Of a DNA stretch of 64,000 nucleotides, positions 40,944 to 49,042 are shown one piece after another. A program made the translations under genes and the position numbers. Each line of letters begins with the position of its first letter. Positions within the stretch are counted from its first letter, which is position 1. The notes under the pieces were generated by a model. It saw only the letters and a list, made by a program, of their open reading frames with translations, had not been told where the DNA came from and did not search any database. The DNA is from Rugosimonospora africana (GTDB taxonomy: Bacteria > Actinomycetota > Actinomycetes > Mycobacteriales > Micromonosporaceae), in the NCBI RefSeq assembly GCF_016862975.1, contig NZ_BONZ01000039.1, positions 172,853 to 236,852 of the forward strand. Reading direction: 5' to 3'.

Positions 40944-41893
40944 AGGGTGTCCTCCTCGATCGGGATGGCGGTGCTGACTGGGTGCTGCGGCAGCGCCCGC
41001 GGCCAGCTCGCGTCGCCGTACTGGTAGGGGTCGGTCGCGGCGGTCAGCACCGCCGCGGCGGTCTCCCCGTCCAGGACCCGGGTCTGGCAACCCAACGCCG
41101 ACAGCGCCCCGGCGGTGTGCTCGGCCCGGCGCAGCGCCTCCGCCGCGGTGGCGCGCTCGCCGGTGGCGGTGCAGGCGACGGTGACGGTGCGCCACAACGG
41201 ATCGCGCTGCTCGCCGATGTCCAGCAGAAACTGGGCGTAATCCAGCGCGGCGTCTGCCAGTGCGGGGTGCGGGAGGGTTTCGGCATTGTCGGCGATGCGT
41301 TGGGCGTGACCGGTCAGGTCCACGCGTTGCGCGGACACCACGATTTGCACCGGCCCGGTCAGGCTGTTGAGCCAGCGAGCATAGGCACTCGCCGCTGCGG
41401 CCTGCTCGGCCCCGGTGCGCAGCCCCACGTTGACGGTGGTCGCCGCGACCAGCGCGGTGGCCGACCCGTCGCCGAGGTCGATGACGCCGTTGTCCGCGAT
41501 CGCCGTGGCGGGCAGCCGCAACACCGACGGCACCGGTTCAACGGGCATGGTGGTGGACGGCGCCCACCCGGGGATCCGGGTAACCGGTTCGGAGGCCGCG
41601 GCTGCCCGGTGCGGTGCGCGACGGAACCGGGTCGCGGCCCACAGCCACGCATCCATCGACAGCCCGTCACGGCGGGCCAGAGCGACCGCCACTCCGGCGC
41701 CGATGATCGGGCAGATCAGGGCCAGGACCAGCGGCATCGGCAGCAGCCGGCTGGTCGTATTGAAGATGAGGTAGCTGACCGCCGCCGCGGCGGCGAGCAC
41801 GGCGACCTGCCGGGCGGTCAACTGGTAGAAGATCTTGTCCGGCGCCTCGATATCAGCAGGGATTCGGGCGCGAACTTCGACATCACTGTCCAC
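40940..41893 (-). CDS. PrgI/SCO6880-like T4SS membrane protein
   Basis: 317 residues, GTG start with CAAGGACC upstream. Residues 1-75 are a PrgI domain: ARIPADIEAPDKIFYQLTAR then two close helices (QVAVLAAAAAVSYLIFNT, LPMPLVLALICPIIGAGVAV). The C-terminal 200 residues are soluble with ALVAATTVNVGLRTGAEQAA and TVTVACTATGERATAAEALR, as in actinobacterial SCO6880-type proteins. PrgI is the VirB3 equivalent and pairs with VirB4, consistent with the overlap of the next gene. Located at the membrane. Confidence 0.8.
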   Translation of the reverse strand: MDSDVEVRARIPADIEAPDKIFYQLTARQVAVLAAAAAVSYLIFNTTSRLLPMPLVLALICPIIGAGVAVALARRDGLSMDAWLWAATRFRRAPHRAAAASEPVTRIPGWAPSTTMPVEPVPSVLRLPATAIADNGVIDLGDGSATALVAATTVNVGLRTGAEQAAAASAYARWLNSLTGPVQIVVSAQRVDLTGHAQRIADNAETLPHPALADAALDYAQFLLDIGEQRDPLWRTVTVACTATGERATAAEALRRAEHTAGALSALGCQTRVLDGETAAAVLTAATDPYQYGDASWPRALPQHPVSTAIPIEEDTL

Positions 41894-42007
41894 AATGCGG
41901 TCCTTGTGCAGAGTCGGGAAGAGAAGAGACGCGCACGCCGCCCGACCCGCGCCTGCCAGGGGCGCGGCGTCGGGTCGGGCGGCGTGGGCGATGCGTATGC
42001 GGCCGGT

Positions 42008-43402
42008 TCACGGCCGCGGTCGAGGCGGTGGCGGGAACCGGCCGGTCCCTGGCCGCGGACGCGGGGCCTGCCATGCCGGCCGGGTCTTCGGCATCGCCGT
42101 GCCCGGCGTCGTGCCCGGGGGCACCACCGGCCGCGGTGTAGGCGACCCCGGCGGTGCGGCGCCACCCCTCCACGCCGGCCGGGTTCGGGGCATCGCGGTC
42201 GCCGGATTCACGCCCGGCCGCGTCGCCCCCGTGCCGGAGCCGGGGCCCGTGGCACCGGCGGGTGCGCCGCCCATCCACGTCGGCCGTCGCTTGGGCATCG
42301 CCGTGGCGGGGTTGACCCCGGGCGGCACGAGCGGACCTGTCGGCGCAGCGGGGGCAGCGCTGGACGCGGCCGTCGATGATCGGGGCGCGGGGCGGGTCGC
42401 GGTCGGCCGGGGCATCCGCGGCTTCCAGTACGGGATGGCCGTGCGCGACGCGTCCAGGCCAGCGGCACGGGCAGTGGCCCGGCCCGCCGATGCCGCCCTG
42501 CCGGCGCCCCGCAACGGCAGGCGCAGCAGCCCGGTCAGCTGCTGCATGAGCACCATCCGCACCAGCAACCCGGCCGGATTACGGCCACCACCACTCCTGG
42601 TGACATAGCGGCGCATCAGTCCGGGAATCTTGATCGTCACCCACAACAGGCAGATGACGATGAACAAGTCGAACACCCCGAACGGATCGTTGGGGATACC
42701 CAGCACGGGCAGATTCGCCTTCGGATCCAGGAAAATGATCATTGTGGTGTGCAGGGCCAGGGCCTGCAGGGTGACCGTGCCCAGCAGCCCGAGAAACGAG
42801 CGCCACCACAACCGGGCGGCGCCGTCGGTGAACGGGCTGGCGTGACAGGCCAGCGCCAGCGGGGCGATGCCACACAGCACGATCAGCAGCCCCAGCCGCA
42901 CACAGCAGGTCGCCAGCAGCATCCCGGTCAATACAGCGGCCATCAGCACAAGCACCAGCACCAGCAGCGGCTCGGCCGGGTTCAGGATCGCGCCGTTGAT
43001 AATGTCCAGCATCTGGCTGAACGCGCCGCTGGTGTCGATCTGTTGACCGGTCACCGCGACGGTCACCGCGTTGCCGAGCTGGATCAGCTGCGAGCACAGT
43101 GGCGTGGCGAAGTTCGCCGCGATGAACCCGATGACCAGCCGCGGCGCCAACTCGTTGATTCCGTACCGGGTCTGGATGGTGTGTTGTGTCATGACCAGAA
43201 CGCCGGCGGTCAGAAACGCCAACACGAATCCGGCGTCCACGATGGTCAGAGCGCTGCTGGCCAGGGTCTGCACCTGCGGCAAACCGGTGACGTCCGGGCT
43301 CGTGAACAAGGTGGCCGACAGCAGGTTCCACATCGCCTGGAATCCCGGGACGATGTGGGACAGCAGCCATGTCACGGCCCCGCCGAACAGATAGTCGATC
43401 AT
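42008..43402 (-). CDS. VirB6/TrbL-like channel protein with repeated Pro-rich tail
   Basis: 464 residues. At least seven hydrophobic helices in the first 270 residues (ALTIVDAGFVLAFLTAGVLV, LVIGFIAANFATPLC, PLLVLVLVLMAAVLTGMLLA, GLLIVLCGIAPLALACHASP, DLFIVICLLWVTIKIPGLMR), typical of TrbL/VirB6 inner channel proteins. The tail from about 340 has three imperfect repeats: PPGVNPATAMPKRRPTWMGG, RPGVNPATAMPRTRPAWRGG and PPGTTPGTAMPKTRPAW. The start is 2 bp after the pilin-like stop, so cotranscribed. The tail may bind partners or wall. Confidence 0.8.
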   Translation of the reverse strand: MIDYLFGGAVTWLLSHIVPGFQAMWNLLSATLFTSPDVTGLPQVQTLASSALTIVDAGFVLAFLTAGVLVMTQHTIQTRYGINELAPRLVIGFIAANFATPLCSQLIQLGNAVTVAVTGQQIDTSGAFSQMLDIINGAILNPAEPLLVLVLVLMAAVLTGMLLATCCVRLGLLIVLCGIAPLALACHASPFTDGAARLWWRSFLGLLGTVTLQALALHTTMIIFLDPKANLPVLGIPNDPFGVFDLFIVICLLWVTIKIPGLMRRYVTRSGGGRNPAGLLVRMVLMQQLTGLLRLPLRGAGRAASAGRATARAAGLDASRTAIPYWKPRMPRPTATRPAPRSSTAASSAAPAAPTGPLVPPGVNPATAMPKRRPTWMGGAPAGATGPGSGTGATRPGVNPATAMPRTRPAWRGGAAPPGSPTPRPVVPPGTTPGTAMPKTRPAWQAPRPRPGTGRFPPPPRPRP

Positions 43403-43403
43403 G

Positions 43404-43745
43404 TTAGACCTGCACGATGCTCTGCAGGGCTGTCATGAGGACCGGTGCGAGTAGCGCCAGGGCGTAGCCGATCCCGGCGGATTTGAACGAGCCTTTGGCG
43501 CGTTCGATCTCTGACGGGTCACCGCTGGCCATCAGATAGCGCACCCCGCCTACGGTGAGGAACAGGGTGGCGACGCCGCCGATGATGCCGCACACCCACC
43601 AGCGCAGGTGGTCGATGACCGTCGGCAGGTCGTAGGTGGCCGGTGGCGGCGCCGGCGGGGCGGCGAACGCCAACCCGGACGCCAGCAGGATGATCGAAGT
43701 GGCCACGACCGCGGTCGTGGCCACCCGCACAACAGTGCGAGACAT
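43404..43745 (-). CDS. Small VirB2/pilin-like T4SS protein
   Basis: 113 residues from the ATG at 43745 (MSRTVVRVATTAVVATSIIL), with GGGAGG upstream; the longer frame begins within the leader. A signal-like helix ends at LAFAAPPAPPPATYDL, followed by two hydrophobic helices (WVCGIIGGVATLFLTVGGVR and IGYALALLAPVLMTALQSIV) separated by the basic turn ASGDPSEIERAKGSFKSA. This is the usual actinobacterial TrbC/VirB2-like layout, GVRYLMASGDP included. It could be the pilus or channel subunit. Confidence 0.75.
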   Translation of the reverse strand: MSRTVVRVATTAVVATSIILLASGLAFAAPPAPPPATYDLPTVIDHLRWWVCGIIGGVATLFLTVGGVRYLMASGDPSEIERAKGSFKSAGIGYALALLAPVLMTALQSIVQV

Positions 43746-44095
43746 GGGTGAGAACACCTCCCGCCCCGCCAGGCGAGGCAATCAAAAAAGGGATGGGAGG
43801 CGTCACCACAGACGCGGATGGGCGGGGGCCCGGGGCCGTGGGAGCCTTGCTCCTTCACGTCGGAGTTGGTTGGGGGTGAACACGACCAGTCCGGCCGGCC
43901 CCGGGCCCACGCCTGGTGCCTGTGGTGGCGCAGGGAATCCGCTGGCTCCACCTGTCCCGGCGACCGGGGTGTCGAGGGCGGTTCCTTGCCCACTCATGGC
44001 TCCAGTTGGGTACCCAACCCAGCCCCCGAACCCAGACAGCCACCCAACCAGCACTCAACTGGCCCAACCAGCGCCCGCCGCTTCGCCCCAGAAAC
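43746..44095. promoter_or_regulatory. Leader/promoter region of the T4SS operon with AGTTGGG sites
   Basis: Contains GTGAACACGACCAG at 43876-43889 (also at 46811-46824) and CCAGTTGGGTACCCAAC centred at 44011/44012. Further CCCAAC half-sites start at 44043, 44054 (CTCAAC) and 44063, about 10 bp apart. No gene. These sites lie 130-340 bp upstream of the pilin start and could control the transfer operon. Confidence 0.55.
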
Positions 44096-44142
44096 GCGAA
44101 AAACGGCGGGGCGGCGACCCTGAGGATCACCGCCCCGCCGTC
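44096..44142 (-). terminator. Rho-independent terminator after the HTH gene
   Basis: On the minus strand CGGCGGGGCGGTGA, a short loop, TCGCCGCCCCGCCG and then TTTTTCG. It starts 23 bp after the stop at 44165 and isolates that gene from the T4SS operon. Confidence 0.85.
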
Positions 44143-44164
44143 TGGAATGCTCACTCGTTCGCTG

Positions 44165-45043
44165 TTAGGCAGCGGCCGGGGCGCCGGCCGTAGAACGTGC
44201 CCGGGTGGCCCCGATGGCACGCAGCGCCAGGCGCCGCCGCCTCGCGCGCATGCGCGTCGTTCGGGCCGCGGCCTCGATGATGGACACCCGATCCAGTTCG
44301 CCGCCAGCGATCGCGGTCACCAGCTTCTGCTCCGCCTGGCGTCTCCATGCCCCAGCGACCGCTGCGGACACCCCGAGCCGCCCGGCGACCGCCTGCACGG
44401 TCTCGTCTTCCAACCGAGTACGGCTGATCAAATACCAGTCCTCCGGGGACAGCACACCGGCCGCGACCGCCCTCACCAACACCCACTCCGGATGGTCAGC
44501 CGGTGGCCGGGGCGGCAGCGACCACGTGGCGTGCACCGCGATGGTCGGTGCCGACGCCTCTCGCTGCATGGCGTCCTTCACCGCGCGGGCGCCGGCGTCC
44601 ACGAGCTTGCCGGCGATCCGGTCATGGGATAGATCGAGGTCGGCCAACCTGTCCAGGAACCCGGAGATCATTTCCGAGTCGCGGTCGCAAGAGTCGCCGT
44701 GCCATCCGCGGGCCAACAGGCCGGCCATCCGCCGCAGGCCCGGCAGCGCCATACCGACCACGGCGACCCGCCACTCCGGATCACCGCTACGGGCCAGCGG
44801 CACCAGCCGCCGCCACACCGCGTCCCGAGCCTGCGGGCTGGTCTCGTCGCACACCATCAGGTCGCGCAGCTTCCCCAGCGGTACCTCGCGCTGCGGGAGA
44901 TGGGGCAGACCCCGGCAATCCAGGGCCAATGGCCGGGGCTCGCAGGCCAACAACTGGAACGCGCGCTCCGCGGCGGCCAACGCCGTTGTTGGCCACGGCA
45001 TACGCCCCACAGCGCGGTCGTCAACCACAGTCGTCACGATCAT
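44165..45043 (-). CDS. HTH protein, possible ICE regulator
   Basis: 292 residues from the ATG at 45043 (MIVTTVVDDRAVGRMPWPTT), preceded by CAAGGAGC; the longer frame upstream is noise. The N-terminal two-thirds is helical without a known family (RRLVPLARSGDPEWRVAVVG, DSEMISGFLDRLADLDLSHD). Residues about 205-260 form a sigma-region-4-like helix-turn-helix: SPEDWYLISRTRLEDETVQA then VAGRLGVSAAVAGAWRRQAE. A basic tail follows (RMRARRRRLALRAIGATRAR). It faces the 1.8-kb repeat-rich region and has its own terminator, so it may bind those repeats. Confidence 0.6.
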   Translation of the reverse strand: MIVTTVVDDRAVGRMPWPTTALAAAERAFQLLACEPRPLALDCRGLPHLPQREVPLGKLRDLMVCDETSPQARDAVWRRLVPLARSGDPEWRVAVVGMALPGLRRMAGLLARGWHGDSCDRDSEMISGFLDRLADLDLSHDRIAGKLVDAGARAVKDAMQREASAPTIAVHATWSLPPRPPADHPEWVLVRAVAAGVLSPEDWYLISRTRLEDETVQAVAGRLGVSAAVAGAWRRQAEQKLVTAIAGGELDRVSIIEAAARTTRMRARRRRLALRAIGATRARSTAGAPAAA

Positions 45044-45121
45044 GCTCCTTGAGGGATCAGGGTCGGCGCGCGTTCCCCCGGAAAGTCCGACGGCACGCCA
45101 GGACCCGCCCAGCAAGCCACA

Positions 45122-45350
45122 CCCACCCAACCAGTTGGGCTGCCGAACGACCCCGACCCTCAGGAGCGCAAGGGCCGGCGCAATGAGCCCTCGGTTGGGT
45201 CGTTGGCCCAGGTCACAACCATCGGCGTGGACCAACGAACGCCTCGCCCGAGAAAGCCGGCGCGACGCCCGCACCTCAACGGACCCGCCCAACGTTTGCG
45301 CAGCTCACCGCCACCAGTTGGGCCAGTTGGGGCCAGCCAACCCAACTGAC
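45122..45350. repeat. AGTTGGG site cluster upstream of the HTH gene
   Basis: CCCAACCAGTTGGG at 45126-45139, and CCAGTTGGGCCAGTTGGGG at 45314-45332 followed by CCCAACTG at 45341-45348. The same half-site as in the 31.1- and 46.6-kb clusters. It is 80-310 bp upstream of the HTH gene start. Confidence 0.65.
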
Positions 45351-45467
45351 ACCGCGAACCCCACCGCAAGGTCTCAGCCATGCATCTCGGCGGCGACGAA
45401 TCGCGCCACCACCCGTCAGCTCGGGACCATCCACCGTCAGCACACCAGTCAGCCGGTCCGGCCACCG

Positions 45468-45735
45468 CCGGTACCGCACGACCGGTACGACCGCCCGGTG
45501 CCGGTCCTCGACCGGTACCGCCACCGGTGCCGGTCCGGCCCGGTACCGCACCGGTCCTGGATCGAACGGTAGGTACCGCGCCGGCCCCCAACCGGCGGTG
45601 CCGGTCGAGCGGTATCCGCAGTGGCGGCACCAGTCCCGGCGGATCACCGGTCCCGGACCGGTACGGTGATCCGTTCGGTCCTCGATGCGGGACGGAGAGT
45701 GGTACCGGTGGTACGGGCCGAACCGCTACCGCCTT
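45468..45735. repeat. CCGGTACC-type repeat cluster, left part
   Basis: Dense copies of CCGGTACCG, ACCGGTACG and CCGGTGCCGG: near 45469, 45482, 45496, 45511, 45524, 45540, 45573, 45657, 45701 and 45710. The interval is gene-free. Such a density of one self-complementary 8-mer is not expected by chance. Confidence 0.7.
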
Positions 45736-45886
45736 CGGCAACCGGTCGACCGGCCTCGGACCGCCGGTGCCGGCGCTGCCGATCGTTCCCGCGGCGTCAC
45801 TCCCCCACCCGAACCGATGACAAAGCGTGACAGCAGCAACGGCCCCTGTTCCTCAAATGCCAAACGCTTGGATCGGACCGCTCAAC

Positions 45887-46168
45887 TCACACTTCGTGGC
45901 GGTAGTCAATCCGGCCGGCACCCGCCAGCCTCCGCCTAAGGAAGCCGCGCACGGCCATGGGAAAGACGTCCGCGCTGACGAACGGCACTGCAAAGCGCGA
46001 ACGCCCGTCCAGCCGGATACAAAGCTTATCCGCCAGCCCCGCCCAACCAGGGTCACCGATCGTGGCCACCAATACGGCCGTACCCGTTCCTGAAGGGGCC
46101 AGAGCACCGGACCAAGACGCAGCCACTGGTTGCACTCCGTCATCCGCCGGGCCGATATTGGCGGGCAT
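45887..46168 (-). CDS. Small protein between the CCGGTACC clusters, unknown
   Basis: 93 residues from the ATG at 46168 (MPANIGPADDGVQPVAASWS). The body has a normal composition and a likely alpha/beta core (GTGTAVLVATIGDPGWAGLA, KLCIRLDGRSRFAVPFVSAD, VFPMAVRGFLRRRLAGAGRI), unlike the Arg/Thr/Gly-rich frame upstream of the ATG. No family recognised. No good ribosome binding site. It is the only credible gene in this 1.8-kb region and might act on the flanking repeats. Confidence 0.5.
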   Translation of the reverse strand: MPANIGPADDGVQPVAASWSGALAPSGTGTAVLVATIGDPGWAGLADKLCIRLDGRSRFAVPFVSADVFPMAVRGFLRRRLAGAGRIDYRHEV

Positions 46169-46204
46169 CTGGCAGCCGGTCTCGTTCACCGACGGCCGCG
46201 GCTC

Positions 46205-46440
46205 GCGACCGGTACTGCCCGACGGTCGTGTGCCGGTACCGGGGCGTCGTAGCGGTGCGCACCGGTCCCGGGCACCGGACCGGTACACCCCCGACCGGGT
46301 CCCGACGATCACCAGTACTGGTGCCCAACCCGCCAGTACGCGACCGGCCCCGACCTCTGGTACCGGTGGCCGGGGCGTGCCGGTCCCGGCCCAGGACCGG
46401 TACCGGACCGGTACCGGCGATCGTCGGGACCGGTACGCCA
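46205..46440. repeat. CCGGTACC-type repeat cluster, right part
   Basis: Further copies: ACCGGTACTG near 46208, GCCGGTACCGG near 46232, ACCGGTACA near 46279, TGGTACCGG near 46358, two ACCGGTACCGG in tandem at 46396-46416, and ACCGGTACG near 46429. With the left part they flank the 93-aa gene. Confidence 0.7.
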
Positions 46441-46597
46441 CCGGTGACCCGTCACGTCCCGGCCGTTGTTCACCAGCCGGTTACCTCCGGCCGTTCCGAT
46501 CCAAGGGGCGCCCGCGCTGCCCGGGCGGCTCCGTTTCGTCCAGGCGCGCCCGTCCATTCCGACCCAGTGCACGGGGCGAGCACCGCCGTCTCGGGCA

Positions 46598-46800
46598 CCA
46601 GTTGGGTACACAACTGGAAGCCGCAGCGCCAGTTGGGTACCCAACTCATCGCCAAGCCACCAGTTGGGTACCCAACCAGCTCTTGGATTCGTCAGTGAGG
46701 TACCCAACTGAGAGCCCACGGTCCCGGTTGGGTACATCCAGTTGGGTCAGTTGGCCGCCGGTGCCCGGTCACCCGCGACGAGCGGGGAGCCAGTTGGGCC
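46598..46800. repeat. Phased array of CCAGTTGGGTACCCAACTGG sites
   Basis: Five GTAC centres lie at 46607/8, 46638/9, 46669/70, 46701/2 and 46733/4, i.e. spaced 31, 31, 32 and 32 bp, about three helical turns each. The first is CCAGTTGGGTACACAACTGG (one mismatch from a palindrome); the others are full or half palindromes. Extra half-sites start at 46739 and 46791. The array ends 50 bp before the start of the methyltransferase-integrase operon. It has the look of a centromere, iteron set or operator array. Confidence 0.85.
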
Positions 46801-46849
46801 ATGTGTGGGTGTGAACACGACCAGCCTGGCGCGGGAGCCGCACCCACCC

Positions 46850-47590
46850 ATGGCACCTTCCTCTTCGAACGGACCCCAGCACAATCGGGCCGACGACGGC
46901 AGGCCGCAGCGCCCGATGATCGACGGGTACGCGTTTGTCGAACTCGTCGCCACGGGCGACGCCGACACCGGCACCCGACCGGTTCCGGTCACCGTGTGGC
47001 ACGTCGCCGAAGCAGACCACACGGCCCCCACCGGCGAGGCCGAAGACGGTGGCCGGTTCGACACCGTCCTGGCCGGAATGATCGTGGCCTCCTACGCCCG
47101 GCCCCGCGGCACCATCGTGACCCTCGGGCACGATCCGGCCCTTGCCGGTGCGGCCGGCGCCTACGGCTGCGACTACCGCACCGTGACCACCCCCGCGGAT
47201 CTGGCCGGCCTGGACCACGTCGCCGGGCAGATCACCCTCGTCGTCTTGCCCTGGCCCCCGAACCAGGACAGGCAGATCGAGCTGGACGCGCTGCGGGACA
47301 TGTTCGCCGCCTGCCGCGCCCTGCTGGCCCGCGACGGCGTCACCTGCGTCGCCCTGACCACCAACCCGGCCAGGGACGGCTACGACCAGCACGCCTCGGC
47401 GCTGATCTCGGCCGCTGGCGACAGCGGCCTGGAGCTAATCCGACACATCCTCGCGGTGACCGAGCCAGTCACCGGCCCACACGGGCACCTGCGACTGGCT
47501 CCGACCGCGCAGGTGTCGCTGGTCGACCGGCTGCAGCTGCACATCCGCAAGCACGTGCTGCTATTCGTCATCGGCGGCGACCGTGGCTAG
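46850..47590 (+). CDS. Methyltransferase-fold protein without catalytic motif
   Basis: 246 residues from the ATG at 46850 (MAPSSSNGPQHNRADDGRPQ); a GGGAG lies 12 bp before. From about residue 70 the order of strands and helices fits a Rossmann methyltransferase: RFDTVLAGMIVASYARPRGT, IVTLGHDPALAGAAGAYGCD, TLVVLPWPPNQDRQIELDAL, ACRALLARDGVTCVALTTNP. The AdoMet loop is not canonical (VTLGHDP) and PWPP replaces a catalytic motif, so it may be an inactive partner of the next gene. It overlaps that gene by 8 bp. First gene of the integrase operon. Confidence 0.6.
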   Translation: MAPSSSNGPQHNRADDGRPQRPMIDGYAFVELVATGDADTGTRPVPVTVWHVAEADHTAPTGEAEDGGRFDTVLAGMIVASYARPRGTIVTLGHDPALAGAAGAYGCDYRTVTTPADLAGLDHVAGQITLVVLPWPPNQDRQIELDALRDMFAACRALLARDGVTCVALTTNPARDGYDQHASALISAAGDSGLELIRHILAVTEPVTGPHGHLRLAPTAQVSLVDRLQLHIRKHVLLFVIGGDRG

Positions 47591-48569
47591 CCGCGTCACC
47601 CGTGACCAGGCCCGCGTCACCGGAGACGCGGCTGCGGTCGCGGTAACAGAAGCCGGGCGCACCACCTACGTCTCGCACGGCACGGGTGCGCATTCGGCGA
47701 GACGGATCCACGTCACGGGCGACGCGGCCGACGCTGGCCACCAGGTCACCCCGACGCCAAATACGACGGCGGAGCGACGCTCGTCGGTCATCGTCCTCAG
47801 CGCGCGCAGTGTTCGCGCCCAGCGAGCTGGCCGCTACGTCGCCGGGAGCGGCGCACACCCGGCCCGGCTGACACCCGATCTGGCCGCGACGCTCATGCGC
47901 GACTACAGCCAGCCCGGCGACCTGGTGCTCGATCCGCTCGCCGGCACCGGCACCGTCCTGGTGGAGGCCACCCACCTGGGCCGCAACGCCCTGGGGATCG
48001 CCGATGACCCTGGCTGGGTCGCGCTGGCCCGCGCCAACCTCGCCTTCGCCCACCGGCAGGGCGCCACCGGCCATGCCCGGGTCCTGGCCACCGACCCGAC
48101 TCGGCTCCCCGCCGGCATCCCCAACGAGCTACATGGCCAGGTCACCCTCGTGCTGACCAGCCCACCACCATCCCGAACCATGCGTGTCAACGGTCGACAA
48201 CGACCGATCATGACGCGCCCGGCGACGCAACGGATCCAGATACTCGACGGACTCACCGCCACCCTCGCCGGCTGCGTCCCGCTACTCGCGCCAGGCGGCA
48301 TCGTCGCAGTCGTCACGCGACCCTGGTACCGGGACACCACAATGACCGACCTCGCCACACAGGTCGTCTCCGCTGGCCAGGCCGCCGACCTGACTCTGGT
48401 CGCCTGCCGCCGCGCCGTCCACGACATGCCCACGAACGCACCCATCGCACGGTCCGTCGAAGAGATCCCCGCACTCTCCGACGGGCGGTACGACAACCAT
48501 GCCCGAGTGACGGTCAGCCACGACGATATCGCCGTATTCCGGGCCGACCCGACCGGAGGGCCGACGTGA
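47583..48569 (+). CDS. DNA methyltransferase, N4/N6 amino type
   Basis: 328 residues, GTG start. Residues about 105-135 have motif I as LVLDPLAGTGTVLVEATHLG, equivalent to DPFxGSGT, and NALGIADDPGWVALARANLA as motif II. Motif IV is LVLTSPPPSRTM, a TSPP variant, followed by a target-recognition part and RPWYRDTTMTDLATQVVSAG. The order (I before IV) suggests an alpha- or zeta-like class; the target is unknown. The N-terminus encodes VTRDQARVTGDA because the DNA carries GTCAC dyads. The next start overlaps as GTGA. It may protect the element or mark its ends. Confidence 0.75.
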   Translation: MASRVTRDQARVTGDAAAVAVTEAGRTTYVSHGTGAHSARRIHVTGDAADAGHQVTPTPNTTAERRSSVIVLSARSVRAQRAGRYVAGSGAHPARLTPDLAATLMRDYSQPGDLVLDPLAGTGTVLVEATHLGRNALGIADDPGWVALARANLAFAHRQGATGHARVLATDPTRLPAGIPNELHGQVTLVLTSPPPSRTMRVNGRQRPIMTRPATQRIQILDGLTATLAGCVPLLAPGGIVAVVTRPWYRDTTMTDLATQVVSAGQAADLTLVACRRAVHDMPTNAPIARSVEEIPALSDGRYDNHARVTVSHDDIAVFRADPTGGPT

Positions 48570-49042
48570 GTCGCCTGGACGGTCCAATGCGGATCGACGA
48601 TCGTGATGCCGAGCGGTCCGCCGGCACGCTGCTCCCCTCGGGAATCGCCACATACCCCGGAGTACTACCTCTTCCAACTCTGCGCGAGGGCGTGGACGAG
48701 GTCGCAGCACGGTACGCGGTCACCTCGGTCGACGACGATGGGAGACTGGCCGACCGGTCGATCCTGACGTTTCTCGGCTGGGCTCCGGGACAGCCCATCG
48801 ATCTGGCTATTGAGCCGGGTCCAATAGTCGACGTTCGGCTCAACGGCAACACCGCAATCAACTCCCGGGGCTTCCTGCGGATTCCCTTGCCGCTGCGACG
48901 CCGGTGCGGGATCGCACCCCGTGACCGGGTGCTGGTCGCCGCCTACCAGCGACCGCAAGAGCTGCTGATCATACCTATGAGCACCGCCGATGACCTTGTG
49001 CGCGCCTATCGCCGCTCCCACCTTGACGGGGCGACCCCATGA
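48566..49042 (+). CDS. AbrB/SpoVT-like DNA-binding protein, partner of integrase 1
   Basis: 158 residues, GTG start overlapping the methyltransferase stop. Two swapped-hairpin-like units: EVAARYAVTSVDDDGRLADR with ILTFLGWAPGQPIDLAIEPG, and TAINSRGFLRIPLPLRRRCG with IAPRDRVLVAAYQRPQELLI, the AbrB motif. AbrB proteins bind DNA as dimers with low sequence specificity. Its ATGA overlap with the integrase indicates a dedicated accessory, perhaps a directionality factor or regulator. A homologue precedes the second integrase at 57750. Confidence 0.75.
   Translation: MSRLDGPMRIDDRDAERSAGTLLPSGIATYPGVLPLPTLREGVDEVAARYAVTSVDDDGRLADRSILTFLGWAPGQPIDLAIEPGPIVDVRLNGNTAINSRGFLRIPLPLRRRCGIAPRDRVLVAAYQRPQELLIIPMSTADDLVRAYRRSHLDGATP

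Noticed and set aside
45468..46734. CRISPR array as an explanation for the regular repeats.
   Set aside because: The repeats are short palindromes without unique spacers of constant length, the 31-32 bp period applies to five sites only, and no cas genes are present.
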